A DNA stretch of 64,000 nt from Hydractinia symbiolongicarpus (GCF_029227915.1 NC_079880.1:28639501-28703500); one strand, 5' to 3'. Counted from the first letter of the stretch, positions 45,783-57,244 are shown. Notes: generated by a model from the letters alone, not told the origin. Made by a program: numbers and translations.

Positions 45783-45984
45783 TCGGCAAATGAGTTTACT
45801 CCCTGGGTACTTTCTTTGTATACTTTTGATTATACGGGCCGAGTCCGGGATTTACGGGAGTCGCAGGTTTTCGTTTGCCGGCGATTAAACTTCTTTTATT
45901 CAGCGACTCATCAAGAATGAAAACATTTTTGTAAACTACAAGTCTCGTGCGTTTTAGTGGTGAAAAAATAATTTAAAAAATCGT

Positions 45985-47809
45985 TTGGGAAATGAGTTTA
46001 CTTCCTGGGTACTTTCTTTGTATACTTTTGACTATACGGGCCGAGTCCGGGGTTTACGGGAAATGGCGGGTTTTCGTTTGCCGGCGATTAAAGTTCTTTT
46101 ATTCAGCCTCTCATCAAAAATGATAACATTTTTGAAAAATACAAGTCTCATGCGTTTTAGTGGTGAAACGATAATTTAAAAAATCGTTTTGGAAATGAGT
46201 TTACTCACAGGGTACTTTCTTTGTATATTTTCGACTATACGGGCCAAGTCCCAGATTTACGGGAAATCGCGGGTTTTCGTTTGCCGGCGATTAAACCACT
46301 TTCATTTAGCGTTTCATCAAAAATGAAAACATTTCTGAAAACTACAAGTCTCATGCGTTTTAGTGGTGAAAAAACAATTTAAAAAATCGTTTGGGAAATG
46401 AGTTTACTCCCTGGGTACCTTCTTTGTATACTTTTGACTATACGGCAGAGTCCGGGATTTACGGGAAATCGCGGGTTTTCGTTTGCCGGCGATTAAAGTT
46501 CTTTTATTCAGCGTCTCATCAAAAGTGATAACATTTTTGAAAACTACAAGTCTCATGCGTTTTAGTGGTGAAACGATAATTTAAAAAATCGTTTTAGAAA
46601 TGAGTTTACTCACAGGGTACTTTCTTTGTATATTTTCGACTATACGGGCCAAGCCCGGGATTTACGGGAAATCGCGGGTTTTCGTTTGCCGGCGATTAAA
46701 CCACTTTCATTTAGCGTCTCATCAAAAATGAAAACATTTCTGAAAACTACAAGTCTCATGCGTTTTAGTGGTGAAAAAACAATTTAAAAAATCGTTCGGG
46801 AAATGAGTTTACTCCCTTGGTACCTTCCTTGTATACTTTTGACTATACGGCAGAGTCCGGGATTTACGGGAAATCGCGGGTTTTCGTTTGCCGGCGATTA
46901 AACTTCTTTTATTCAGCGTCTCATCAAAAATGAAAACATTTCTGAAAACTACAAGTCTCATGCGTTTTAGTGGTGAAAAAATAATTTAAAAAATCGTTCG
47001 GGAAATGAGTTTACTCCCTGGGTACCTTCTTTGTATACTTTTGACTATACGGGCCGAGTCCGGGATTTAAGGAAAATCGCGGGTTTTCTTTTGCCGGCGA
47101 TTAAACTTCTTTTAATCAGCGTCTCATCAAAAATGAAAACATTTTTAAAAACTTCAAGACTCATGGGCTTTAGTGGTGAAATAATAATTTAAAAAAACGT
47201 TCAGGAAATGAGTTTACTCCCTGGGTACTTTCTTTGTATACTTTTGACTATACGGGCCGAGTCCGGGATTTACGGGAAATCGCGGGTTTTCGTTTGCCGG
47301 CGATTAAACCACTTTCGTTAAGCGTCTCATCAAAAATGAAAACATTTGTGAAAACTACAAGTCTCATGCGTTTTAGTGGTGAAAAAATAATTTAAAAAAT
47401 CGTTCGGGAAATGACTTTACTCCCTGGGTACCTTCTTTGTATACGTTTGACTATACAGGCAGAGTCTGGGATTTACGGGAAGTCGCGGGTTTTCGTTTGC
47501 CGGCGATTAAACTTCTTTTATTCAGCGTCTCATCAAAAATGAAAACATTTTTAAAAATTACAAGTCTCATGGGCTTTAGTGGTGAAATAATAATTTAAAA
47601 AATCGTTCGGCAAATGAGTTTACTCCCTGGGTACTTTCTTTGTATACTTTTGATTATACGGGCCGAGTCCGGGATTTACGGGAAATCGCAGGTTTTCGTT
47701 TGCCGGCGATAAAACTTCTTTTATTCAGCGACTCATCAAGAATGAAAACATTTTTGTAAACTACAAGTCTCGTGCGTTTTAGTGGTGAAAAAATAATTTA
47801 AAAAATCGT
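45985..47809 (+). repeat. Canonical 9-mer HOR, unit 2
   Basis: The order is A' 45985, B 46188, C1 46391, B 46593, C2 46796, G 46998, F 47201, D 47404 and E 47607, total 1,825 bp. A' has CAGCCTCTC and GAAAAATAC, like the A at 21352. It repeats unit 1 with scattered differences: ATTTAAGGAAAATCGC in G, AAAACTTCAAGACTC, and CATTTGTGAAAAC in F. TCGGCAAATG and ATCAAGAATG are shared with unit 1, so these two units arose by recent duplication. Confidence 0.9.
47607..47809 (+). repeat. Reference type E monomer
   Basis: Diagnostic words are TACTTTC, TTTTGATTATACGGG, CCGAGTCCGGG, ATCGCAGGTTTTCG, ACTTCTTTTATTC, TTTTTGTAAACTAC and GAAAAAATAATTT. E almost always sits directly before A. It keeps 8 bp of the large dyad and lacks the fourth GGG tract. 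Sublineages are marked by CAGCGACTC with GTCTCGTGCG (9-mer and 8-mer units) or by TTACGATAAATCG (27-38 kb). Confidence 0.86.
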
Positions 47810-48417
47810 TTGGGAAATGAGTTTACTTCCTGGGTACTTTCTTTGTATACTTTTGACTATACGGGCCGAGTCCGGGGTTTACGGGAAATGGCGGGTTTTC
47901 GTTTGCCGGCGATTAAAGTTCTTTTATTCAGCCTCTCATCAAAAATGATAACATTTTTGAAAAATACAAGTCTCATGCGTTTTAGTGGTGAAACGATAAT
48001 TTAAAAAATCGTTTTGGAAATGAGTTTACTCACAGGGTACTTTCTTTGTATATTTTCGACTATACGGGCCAAGTCCCGGATTTACGGGAAATCGCGGGTT
48101 TTCGTTTGCCGGCGATTAAACCACTTTCATTTAGCGTCTCATCAAAAATGAAAACATTTCTGAAAACTACAAGTCTCATGCGTTTTAGTGGTGAAAAAAC
48201 AATTTAAAAAATCGTTCGGGAAATGAGTTTACTCCCTGGGTACCTTCTTTGTATACTTTTGACTATACGGCAGAGTATGGGATTTACGGGAAATCGCGGG
48301 TTTTCGTTTGCCGGCGATTAAACTTCTTTTATTCAGCGTCTCATCAAAAATGAAAACATTTTTGTAAACTACAAGTCTCATGCGTTTTAGTGGTGAAAAA
48401 ATAATTTAAAAAATCGT
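47810..48417 (+). repeat. Truncated 9-mer: A'-B-C/E
   Basis: Monomers start at 47810, 48013 and 48216, total 608 bp. The unit begins like units 1 and 2, but its C switches to an E tail (ACTTCTTTTATTC, TTTTTGTAAAC, GAAAAAATAAT) and leads straight to the next A. This fits a C-by-E exchange that removed B-C2-G-F-D in one step. The C front carries GAGTATGGG. Confidence 0.85.
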
Positions 48418-49633
48418 TTGGGAAATGAGTTTACTTCCTGGGTACTTTGTTTGTATACTTTTGACTATACGGGCCGAGTCCGGGGTTTACGGGAAATGGC
48501 GGGTTTTTGTTTGCCTGCGATTAAAGTTCTTTTATTCAGCGTCTCATCAAAAATGATAACATTTTTGAAAACTACAAGTCTCATGCGTTTTAGTGGTGAA
48601 ACGATAATTTAAAAAATCGTTTTGGAAATGCTTTACTCACAGGGTACTTTCTTTGTATATTTTCGACTATACGGGCCAAGACCGGGCTTTACGGGAAATC
48701 GCGGGTTTTCGTTTGCCAGCAATTAAACAACTTTCATTTAGCGTCTCATCAAAAATGAAAACAAATCTGAAAACTACAAGTCTCATGCGTTTTAGTGGTG
48801 AAATAATAATTTAAAAAATCCTTCGGGAAATGAGTTTACTCCCTGGGTACTTTCTTTGTATACGTTTGATTATACGGGCCAAGTCCGGGATTTACGGGAA
48901 ATCGCAGGTTTTCGTTTGCCGGCGATTAAACTTCTTTTATTCAGCGTCTCATCAAAAATGAAAACATTTTTGTAAACTACAAGTCTCATGCGTTTTAGTG
49001 GTGAAAAAACAATTTAAAAAATCGTTTGGGAAATGAGTTTACTTCCTGGGTACTTTGTTTGTATACTTTTGACTATACGGGCCGAGTCCGGGGTTTACGG
49101 GAAATGGCGGGTTTTTGTTTGCCTGCGATTAAAGTTCTTTTATTCAGCGTCTCATCAAAAATGATAACATTTTTGAAAACTACAAGTCTCATGCGTTTTA
49201 GTGGTGAAACGATAATTTAAAAAATCGTTTTGGAAATGCTTTACTCACAGGGTACTTTCTTTGTATATTTTCGACTATACGGGCCAAGACCGGGCTTTAC
49301 GGGAAATCGCGGGTTTTCGTTTGCCAGCAATTAAACAACTTTCATTTAGCGTCTCATCAAAAATGAAAACAAATCTGAAAACTACAAGTCTCATGCGTTT
49401 TAGTGGTGAAATAATAATTTAAAAAATCCTTCGGGAAATGAGTTTACTCCCTGGGTACTTTCTTTGTATACGTTTGATTATACGGGCCAAGTCCGGGATT
49501 TACGGGAAATCGCAGGTTTTCGTTTGCCGGCGATTAAACTTCTTTTATTCAGCGTCTCATCAAAAATGAAAACATTTTTGTAAACTACAAGTCTCATGCG
49601 TTTTAGTGGTGAAAAAACAATTTAAAAAATCGT
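48418..49633 (+). repeat. Trimer A-B2-E in two tandem copies (608 bp each)
   Basis: Copy 1 is A 48418, B2 48621, E 48823; copy 2 is A 49026, B2 49229, E 49431. They share rare marks: CTTTGTTTGTATAC in A, GAAATGCTTTACTC (one base shorter, giving a 202-bp B2), AAGACCGGGCTTTAC, GCCAGCAATTAAACAAC, ATCCTTCGGG and GGCCAAGTCCGGG in E. I noticed no difference except near the first A boundary, which suggests a very recent event. Confidence 0.87.
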
Positions 49634-50551
49634 TCGGGAAATGAGTTTACTCCCTGGGTACCTTCTTTGTATACTTTTGACTATACGGCAGAGTCCGGGA
49701 TTTACGGGAAATCGCGGGTTTTCGTTTGCCGGCGATTAAACTTCTTTTATTCAGCGTCTCATCAAAAATGAAAACATTTTTGTAAACTACAAGTCTCATG
49801 CGTTTTAGTGGTGAAACGATAATTTAAAAAATCGTTTTGGAAATGAGTTTACTCACAGGGTACTTTCTTTGTATATTTTCGACTATACGGGCCAAGCCCG
49901 GGCTTTACGGGAAATCGCGGGTTTTCGTTTGCCGGCGATTAAACCACTTTCATTTAGCGTCTCATCAAAAATGAAAACAAATCTGAAAACTACAAGTCCC
50001 ATGCGTTTTAGTGGTGAAATAATAATTTAAAAAATCGTTCGGGAAATGAGTTTACTCCCTGGGTACTTTCTTTGTATACGTTTGATTATACGGGCCGAGT
50101 CCGGGATTTACGGGAAATCGCAGGTTTTCGTTTGCCAGCGATTAAACTTCTTTTATTCAGCGTCACAGGGTACTTTCTTTGTATATTTTCGACTATACGG
50201 GCCAAGCCCGGGCTTTACGGGAAATCGCGGGTTTTCGTTTGCCGGCGATTAAACCACTTTCATTTAGCGTCTCATCAAAAATGAAAACAAATCTGAAAAC
50301 TACAAGTCCCATGCGTTTTAGTGGTGAAATAATAATTTAAAAAATCGTTCGGGAAATGAGTTTACTCCCTGGGTACTTTCTTTGTATACGTTTGATTATA
50401 CGGGCCGAGTCCGGGATTTACGGGAAATCGCAGGTTTTCGTTTGCCAGCGATTAAACTTCTTTTATTCAGCGTCTCATCAAAAATGAAAACATTTTTATA
50501 AACTACAAGTCTCATGCGTTTTAGTGGTGAAAAAATAATTTAAAAAATCGT
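49634..50551 (+). repeat. C/E, B2, E segment with a 310-bp duplication
   Basis: Monomers are C/E 49634, B2 49836, a truncated E (50039-50164), a B2 lacking its start (from 50165) and E 50349. The internal 310-bp duplication breaks the array phase, so this block is not a whole number of monomers. The next A starts at 50552. Confidence 0.85.
49855..50474 (+). repeat. 310-bp tandem duplication out of monomer register
   Basis: Copy 1 (49855-50164) and copy 2 (50165-50474) each run from ACAGGGTACTTTC of a B2 to CAGCGTC of the next E, 1.53 monomers. Both carry the rare marks TACAAGTCCCATGCG (near 49991 and 50301) and TTTGCCAGCG (near 50131 and 50441), exactly 310 apart. At the junction AGCGTC meets ACAGGG; the only overlap with the original flank (ACTC) is TC. 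An end-joining or replication-slip origin fits better than homologous exchange. Confidence 0.9.
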
Positions 50552-51768
50552 TTGGGAAATGAGTTTACTTCCTGGGTACTTTCTTTGTATACTTTTGACT
50601 ATACGGGCCGAGTCCGGGGTTTACGGGAAATGGCGGGTTTTCGTTTGCCGGCGATTAAAGTTCTTTTATTCAGCGTCTCATCAAAAGTGATAACATTTTT
50701 GAAAACTGCAAGTCTCATGCGTTTTAGTGGTGAAAAGATAATTTAAAAAATCGTTTTGGAAATGAGTTTACTCACAGGGTACTTTCTTTGTATATTTTCG
50801 ACTATACGGGCCAAGCCCGGGATTTACGGGAAATCGCGGGTTTTCGTTTGCCGGCGATTAAACCACTTTCATTTAGCGTCTCATCAAAAATGAAAACATT
50901 TCTGAAAACTACAAGTCTCATGCGTTTTAGTGGTGAAAAAAAAATTTAAAAAATCGTTCGGGAAATGAGTTTACTCCATGGGTACCTTCTTTGTATACTT
51001 TTGACTATACGGGCCGAGTCCGGGATTTACGGGAAATCGCGGGTTTTCTTTTGCTGGCGATTAAACTTCTTTTAATCAGCGTCTCATCAAAAATGAAAAC
51101 ATTTTTAAAAACTACAAGACTCATGGGCTTTAGTGGTGAAATAATAATTTAAAAAAACGTTCGGGAAATGAGTTTACTCCCTGGGTACTTTCTTTGTATA
51201 CTTTTGACTATACGGGCCGAGTCCGGGATTTACGGGAAATCGCGGGTTTTCGTTTGCCGGTGATTAAACCACTTTCGTTAAGCGTCTCATCAAAAATGAA
51301 AACATTTCTGAAAACTACAAGTCTCATGCGTTTTAGTGGTGAAAAAATAATTTAAAAAATCGTTCGGGAAATGACTTTACTCCCTGGGTACCTTCTTTGT
51401 ATACTTTTGACTATACGGGCAGAGTCTGGGATTTCCAGAAGTCGCGGGTTTTCGTTTGCCGGCGATTAAACTTCTTTTATTCAGCGTCTCATCAAAAATG
51501 AAAACATTTTTAAAAATTACAAGTCTCATGGGCTTTAGTGGTGAAATAATAATTTAAAAAATCGTTTGGGAAATGAGTTTACTCCCTGGGTACTTTCTTT
51601 GTATACTTTTGATTATACGGGCCGAGTCCGGGATTTACGGGAAATCGCAGGTTTTCGTTTGCCGGCGATTAAACTTCTTTTATTCAGCGTCTCATCAAAA
51701 ATGAAAACATTTTTGTAAACTACAAGTCTCATGCGTTTTAGTGGTGAAAAAATAATTTAAAAAATCGT
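50552..51768 (+). repeat. 6-mer block A-B-G-F-D-E
   Basis: Monomers start at 50552, 50755, 50958, 51161, 51364 and 51566, total 1,217 bp. It equals the canonical 9-mer without C1-B-C2, so it probably arose by a B-to-B or C-type exchange. G reads TACTCCATGGG and TTTTGCTGGCG. F has lost its CAGG mark (ACGTTCGGG). D has GGGATTTCCAGAAGTCG and is 202 bp. Confidence 0.83.
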
Positions 51769-52579
51769 TTGGGAAATGAGTTTACTTCCTGGGTACTTTC
51801 TTTGTATACTTTTGACTATACGGGCCGAGTCCGGGGTTTACGGGAAATGGCGGGTTTTCGTTTGCCGGCGATTAAACTTCTTTTATTCAGCCTCTCATCA
51901 AAAATGATAACATTTTTGAAAAATACAAGTCTCATGCGTTTTAGTGGTGAAACGATAATTTAAAAAATCGTTTTGGAAATGAGTTTACTCAAAGGGTACT
52001 TTCTTTGTATATTTTTGACTATACGGCAGAGTCCGGGATTTACGGGAAATCGCGGGTTTTCGTTTGCCGGCGATTAAACTTCTTTTATTCAGCGTCTCAT
52101 CAAAAATGAAAACATTTTTAAAAACTACAAGTCTCATGGGCTTTAGTGGTGAAAAAATAATTTAAAAAATCGTTCTGGAAATGAGTTTACTCCCTGGGTA
52201 CCTTCTTTGTATACTTTTGATTGTGCGAGTTGAGTCCGGTATTTACGGGAAATCGCAGGTTTTCGTTTGCCGGCGATTAAACTTCTTTTATTCAGCGTCT
52301 CATCAAAAATGAAAACATTTTTGTAAACTACAAGTCTCATGCGTTTTAGTGGTGAAAAAATAATTTAAAAAATCGTTTGGGAAATGAGTTTACTTCCTGG
52401 GTACTTTCTTTGTATACTTTTGACTATACGGGCCGAGTCCGGGGTTTACGGGAAATGGCGGGTTTTCGTTTGCCGGCGATTAAAGTTCTTTTATTCAGCC
52501 TCTCATCAAAAATGAAAACATTTTTAAAAACTACAAGTCTCATGGGCTTTAGTGGTGAAATAATAATTTAAAAAATCGT
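51769..52579 (+). repeat. Transition block with last A monomers
   Basis: Monomers are A' 51769 (CAGCCTCTC), a B/C/D hybrid (51972, CTCAAAGGG then ACGGCAGAG), a diverged D/E-like copy (52174, TTTTGATTGTGCGAG and GAGTCCGGTATTT) and A with a D-like end (52377). After 52580 I found no clear full A monomer, except A-like fronts near 52.6 kb (GTCCGGGGTTTACGGG). Divergence between neighbours rises from here on. Confidence 0.78.
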
Positions 52580-53187
52580 TCGGGAAATGAGTTTACTCCC
52601 TGGGTACTTTCTTTGTATACATTGGACTATACGGGCCGAGTCCGGGGTTTACGGGAAATGGCGGGTGTTTGTTTGCCGGCAATTAAACTTCTTTTATTCA
52701 ACGTCTCATCAAAAATGAAAACATTTTTGAAAACTACAAGTCACATGCGTTTTAGTGGTGAAAAGATAATTTAAAAAATCGTTTTGGAAATGAGTTTACT
52801 CACAGGGTACTTTCTTTGTATACATTCGACTATACGGACCAAGCCGGGATTTACAGGAAATCGCGAGTTTTCGTTTGCCGGCTATTAAACCATATTCAAT
52901 AAGCGTCTCATCAAAAATGAAAACATTTCTGAAAACTACAAGTCTCATGGGCTTTAGTGGTGAAAAGATAATTTAAAAAATCGTTTTGGAAATGAGTTTA
53001 CTCCCTGGGTACTTTCTTTGTATACTTTTGACTATACGGGCCGAGTCCGGGATTTACGGGAAATCGCAGGTTTTCGTTTGCCGGCGATCAAACTTCTTTT
53101 ATTCAGCGTCTCATCAAAAATGAAAACATTTTTGTAAACAACAAGTCTCATGCGTTTTAGTGGTGAAAAAATAATTTAAAAAATCGT
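52580..53187 (+). repeat. Diverged satellite monomers at the domain boundary
   Basis: Three monomers (about 52580, 52783 and 52985) carry many private changes: ACATTGGACTATACG, GCGGGTGTTTGTTTG, ACGGACCAAGCCGGG, TTTACAGGAAATCGCGAG, GGCTATTAAACCATATTC and GCGATCAAACTTC. They match neither the left-domain types nor the 13-mer closely. They look like the oldest-diverged sequence in this part of the window and separate the two domains. Confidence 0.75.
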
Positions 53188-54607
53188 TCGGGAAATGAGT
53201 TTAGTCCCTGGGTACTTTCTTTGTATAGTTTCGACTATACGGGCCCAGTCGGGGATTTACGGGAAGTCGCGGTTTTTCGTTTGGCGGCGATTAAACTTCT
53301 TTTATTCAGCGTCTCATTAAAAATGAAAACATTTTTAAAAACTACAAGTCTCATGAGCTTTAGTGGTTAAATAACTATTTAAAAAATCGTTCGGGAAATG
53401 GGTTTACTCCCTGGGTACTTTCTTTGTATACATTTGACTATACGGGCCAAGCCCGGGATTTACGGGAAATCGCGGGTTTTCGTTTGCCGGCGATTAAACC
53501 ACTTTCATTAAGCGTCTCATCAAAAATGAAAACATTTCTGAAAACTACAAGTCTCATGCGTGTTAGTGGTGAAAAAATGATTTAAAAAATCGTTCGGGAA
53601 ATGAGTTTACTCCCTGGGTAACTTCTTTGTATACTTTTGACTATACGGGCCGAGTCCGGGATTTACGGGAAATCGCGGGTTTTCTTTTGCCGGCGAGTAA
53701 ACTTCTTTTATTCAGCGTCTCATCAAAAATGAAAACATTTTTAAAAACTACAAGTCTCATGGGCTTTAGTGGTGAAATAATAATTTAAAAAATCGTTCGG
53801 GAAATGAGTTTACTCCCTGGGTACTTTCTTTGTATACTTTTGACCATACGGGCCGAGTCCGGGATTTACGGGAAATCGCGGGTTTTCGTTTGCCGGCGAT
53901 TAAACCACTTTCACTAAGCGTCTCATCAAAAATGAAAACATTTCTGAAAACTACAAGTCTCATGCGTTTTAGTGGTGAAAAAATAATTTAAAAAATCGTT
54001 CGGGAAATGAGTTTACTCTTTGGTACTTTCTTTGTATACTTTTGACTATACGGCCCGAGTCGGGGATTTACGGGAAGTCGCGGGTTTTCGTTTGCCGGCG
54101 ATTAAACTTCTTTTATTCAGCGTCTCATCAAAAATGAAAACATTTTTGAAAACTACAAGTCTCATGCGTTTTAGTGGCGAAAAAAATATTTAAAAAATCG
54201 TTCGGGAAATGAGTTTACTCCCTGGGTACTTTCTTTGTATACATTCGACTACACGGGCCAAGCCCGGGACTTAGGGGAAATCGCTGGTTTTCTTTTGCCG
54301 GCGATTATACCTCTTTCATTAAGCGTCTCATCAAAAATGAAAACATTTTTAAAAACTACAAGTCTCATGCGTTTTAGATTTGAAAAAATAATTTAAAAAA
54401 TCGTTCGGGAAATGAGTTTACTCCCTGGGAACTTTTTTTGTATACTTTTGACTTTACAGGCCGAGTCCGGGATTTACGGGAAATCGCAGGTTTTCGTTTG
54501 CCGGCGATTAAACCTCTTTCATTAAGCGTCTCATTAAAAATGAAAACATTTTTGGAAAGTACAAGTCTCATTCGTTCTATTGGTGCGGAAATAATTTGAA
54601 AAATCGT
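53188..54607 (+). repeat. Shortened copy of the right-domain HOR
   Basis: Monomers near 53188, 53391, 53594, 53797, 54000, 54201 and 54404 correspond in order to monomers 3-8 and a 9/13 hybrid of the 13-mer that follows. Shared marks include GGGCCCAGTCGGGG (53241 and 55067, offset 1,826 bp), CTCATGAGCTTTAG, GTGTTAGTGG, TACTCTTTGGTAC, and GGACTTAGGGG with CGATTATACCTC. It differs from the full copies at scattered sites (GACCATACGGG at 53843). Confidence 0.82.
54404..54607 (+). other. Hybrid monomer joining positions 9 and 13 of the 13-mer
   Basis: Upstream of about 54400 the sequence follows position 8-9 of the full unit (TTTTAGATTTGAAAAAAT, compare TTTTAGATGTG at 56197). Downstream it follows position 13 (ACTTTTTTTGTATAC, GACTTTACAGGCC, ACCTCTTTCATTAAGCG, as at 57042). 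Four monomers present at 56.2-57.0 kb are therefore missing here. Either this 9-mer arose by deletion, or the 13-mer gained four monomers. Confidence 0.78.
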
Positions 54608-57244
54608 TCGGGAAGTCAGTTTACTTCCTGGGTACTTTCTTTATATACATTCAACTATACGTGCCAAGCCCGGGATTTATGGGAAATCGAGGGTTTTCGT
54701 TTGCCGGCGATTAAACTTCTTTTATTCAGCGTCTCATCAAAAATGAAAACATTTTTGAAAACTACAAGTCTCACGCCTTTTTGTGGTGAAAAAATAATTT
54801 AAAAAATCGTTCTGGAAATGAGTTTACTCACAGGGTACTTTCTTTGTATACATTCGACTATACATGCCAAGCCCGGGATATACGGGAAATCGAGGGTTTT
54901 CGTTTGCCGGCGATTAAACTTCTTTTATTCAGCGTCTCATCAAAAATGAAAACATTTTTGTAAACTACAAGTCTCATGCGTTTTAGTGGTGAAAAAATAA
55001 TTTAAAAAATCGTTCGGGAAATGAGTTTACTCCCTGGGTACTTTCTTTGTATAGTTTCGACTATACGGGCCCAGTCGGGGATTTACGGGAAGTCGCGGGT
55101 TTTCGTTTGGCGGCGATTAAACTTCTTTTATTCAGCGTCTCATCAAAAATGAAAACATTTTTAAAAACTACAAGTCTCATGAGCTTTAGTGGTTAAATAA
55201 CAATTTAAAAAATCGTTTGGGAAATGGGTTTACTCCCTGGGTACTTTCTTTGTATACATTTGACTATACGGGCCAAGCCCGGGATTTACGGGAAATCGCG
55301 GGTTTTCGTTTGCCGGCGATTAAACCACTTTCATTAAGCGTCTCATCAAAAATGAAAACATTTCTGAAAACTACAAGTCTCATGCGTGTTAGTGGTGAAA
55401 AAATGATTTAAAAAATCGTTCGGGAAATGAGTTTACTCCCTGGGTAACTTCTTTGTATACTTTTGACTATACGGGCCGAGTCCGGGATTTAGGGGAAATC
55501 GCGGGTTTTCTTTTGCCGGCAAATAAACTTCTTTTATTCAGCGTCTCATCAAAAATGAAAACATTTTTAAAAACTACAAGTCTCATGGGCTTTAGTGGTG
55601 AAATAATAATTTAAAAAATCGTTCGGGAAATGAGTTTACTCCCTGGGTACTTTCTTTGTATACTTTTGACTATACGGGCCGAGTCCGGGATTTACGGGAA
55701 ATAGCGGGTTTTCGTTTGCCGGCGATTAAACCACTTTCACTAAGCGTCTCATCAAAAATGAAAACATTTCTGAAAACTACAAGTCTCATGCGTTTTAGTG
55801 GTGAAAAAATAATTTAAAAAATCGTTCGGGAAATGAGTTTACTCTTTGGTACTTTCTTTGTATACTTTTGACTATACGGCCGAGTCGGGGATTTACGGGA
55901 AGTCGCGGGTTTTCGTTTGCCGGCGATTAAACTTCTTTTATTCAGCGTCTCATCAAAAATGAAAACATTTTTGAAAACTACAAGTCTCATGCGTTTTAGT
56001 GGCGAAAAAAATATTTAAAAAATCGTTCGGGAAATGAGTTTACTCCCTGGGTACTTTCTTTGTATACATTCGACTACACGGGCCAAGCCCGGGACTTAGG
56101 GGAAATCGCTGGTTTTCTTTTGCCGGCGATTATACCTCTTTCATTAAGCGTCTCATCAAAAATGAAAACATTTTTAAAAACTACAAGGCTTATGCGTTTT
56201 AGATGTGAAAAAATAATTTAAAAAATCGTTCGGGAAATAAGTGTACTCCCTGGGTACTTTCTTTGTATACTTTTGACTTTACGGGCCGAATCCGGGATAT
56301 ACGGTAAATCGCGGGTTTTCGTTTGCTGGCGATTAAACTTCTTTTATTCAGCGTCCCATCAAAAATGAAATAATTTTTGAAAACTACAAGTCTCATGCGT
56401 TTTAGTGGTGAAAAAATAATATAAAAAATCGTTCGGGAAATGAGTTTACTCCCTGGGTACTTTCTTTGTATACTTTTGACTATACGGGCCAAGCCCGGGA
56501 TTTACGGGAAATGGCGCGTTTTCGTTTGCTGGCGATTAAACTTCTTTTATTCAGCGTCCCATCAAAAATGAAAACATTTTTAAAAACTACAAGTTTCATG
56601 AGTTTTAGTGGTGAAAAAATAATATAAAAAATCGTTCGGGAAATGAGTTTACTCCCTGGGTACTTTCTTTGTATACTTTTGACTATACGGGCCAAGCCCG
56701 GGATTTACGGGAAATGGCGGGTTTTTGTTTGCTGGCGATTAAACTTCTTCTAATCAGCGTCTCATCAAAAATGAAAACATTTTTGAAAACTACAAGTCTC
56801 ATGGGCTTTAGTGGTAAAATAATAATTTAAAAAATCGTTCGGGAAATGAGTTTACTCCCTGGGTACTATTTTTGCATACTTTTGACTTTACAGGCCGAGT
56901 CCGGGATTTACGGAAAATCGCAGGTTTTCGTTTGCCGGCGATTAAATTTCTTTTATTCAGCGTCTCATCAAAAATGAAAACATTTTTAAGAACTACAAGT
57001 CTCATGCGTTTTAGTGGTTAAATAATAATTTAAAAAATCGTTCGGGAAATGAGTTTACTCCCTGGGTACTTTTTTTGTATACTTTTGACTTTACAGGCCG
57101 AGTCCGGGATTTACGGGAAATCGCAGGTTTTCGTTTGCCGGCGATTAAACCTCTTTCATTAAGCGTCTCATTAAAAATGAAAACATTTTTGGAAAGTACA
57201 AGTCTCATTCGTTCTATTGGTGCGGAAATAATTTGAAAAATCGT
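54608..57244 (+). repeat. 13-mer HOR of the right domain, copy 1 (2,637 bp)
   Basis: Monomers start near 54608, 54811, 55014, 55217, 55420, 55623, 55826, 56027, 56230, 56433, 56636, 56839 and 57042. Marks in order are TATATACATTCAACTATACG, TACATGCCAAG, GGGCCCAGTCGGGG, CATGAGCTTTAG, GTGTTAGTGG, TACTCTTTGGTAC, GGACTTAGGGG, AATAAGTGTACTCC, TTTGCTGGCG, CAGCGTCCCATC, TTTTTGCATAC and GACTTTACAGGCC. Monomers within the unit differ strongly from each other, whereas the next unit is nearly the same base for base. That contrast defines a true HOR. Confidence 0.9.

Larger units (their letters stand above)
44161..45984 (+). repeat. Canonical 9-mer HOR, unit 1
   Basis: The order is A 44161, B 44364, C1 44567, B 44769, C2 44972, G 45174, F 45377, D 45580 and E 45783, total 1,824 bp. 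Both C monomers are 202 bp, and E lacks one base (TTTACGGGAGTCGC). With the next unit it forms two consecutive full copies that share marks such as TCGTTCGGCAAATG and CTCATCAAGAATG in E. Private changes here include GGAAAATCGC in G, ATTAAAACAC in F and GTGGTTAAAAAATTATT in the linker before D. Confidence 0.9.

Noticed and set aside
56199-56492. 97-codon minus-strand open frames in the right domain (also at 58836 and 62890) as genes
   Set aside because: They arise because some linkers read AATATAAAAAA instead of AATTTAAAAAA, which removes a minus-strand stop and joins two monomers. Their occurrence follows the HOR exactly, and I see no coding signal.
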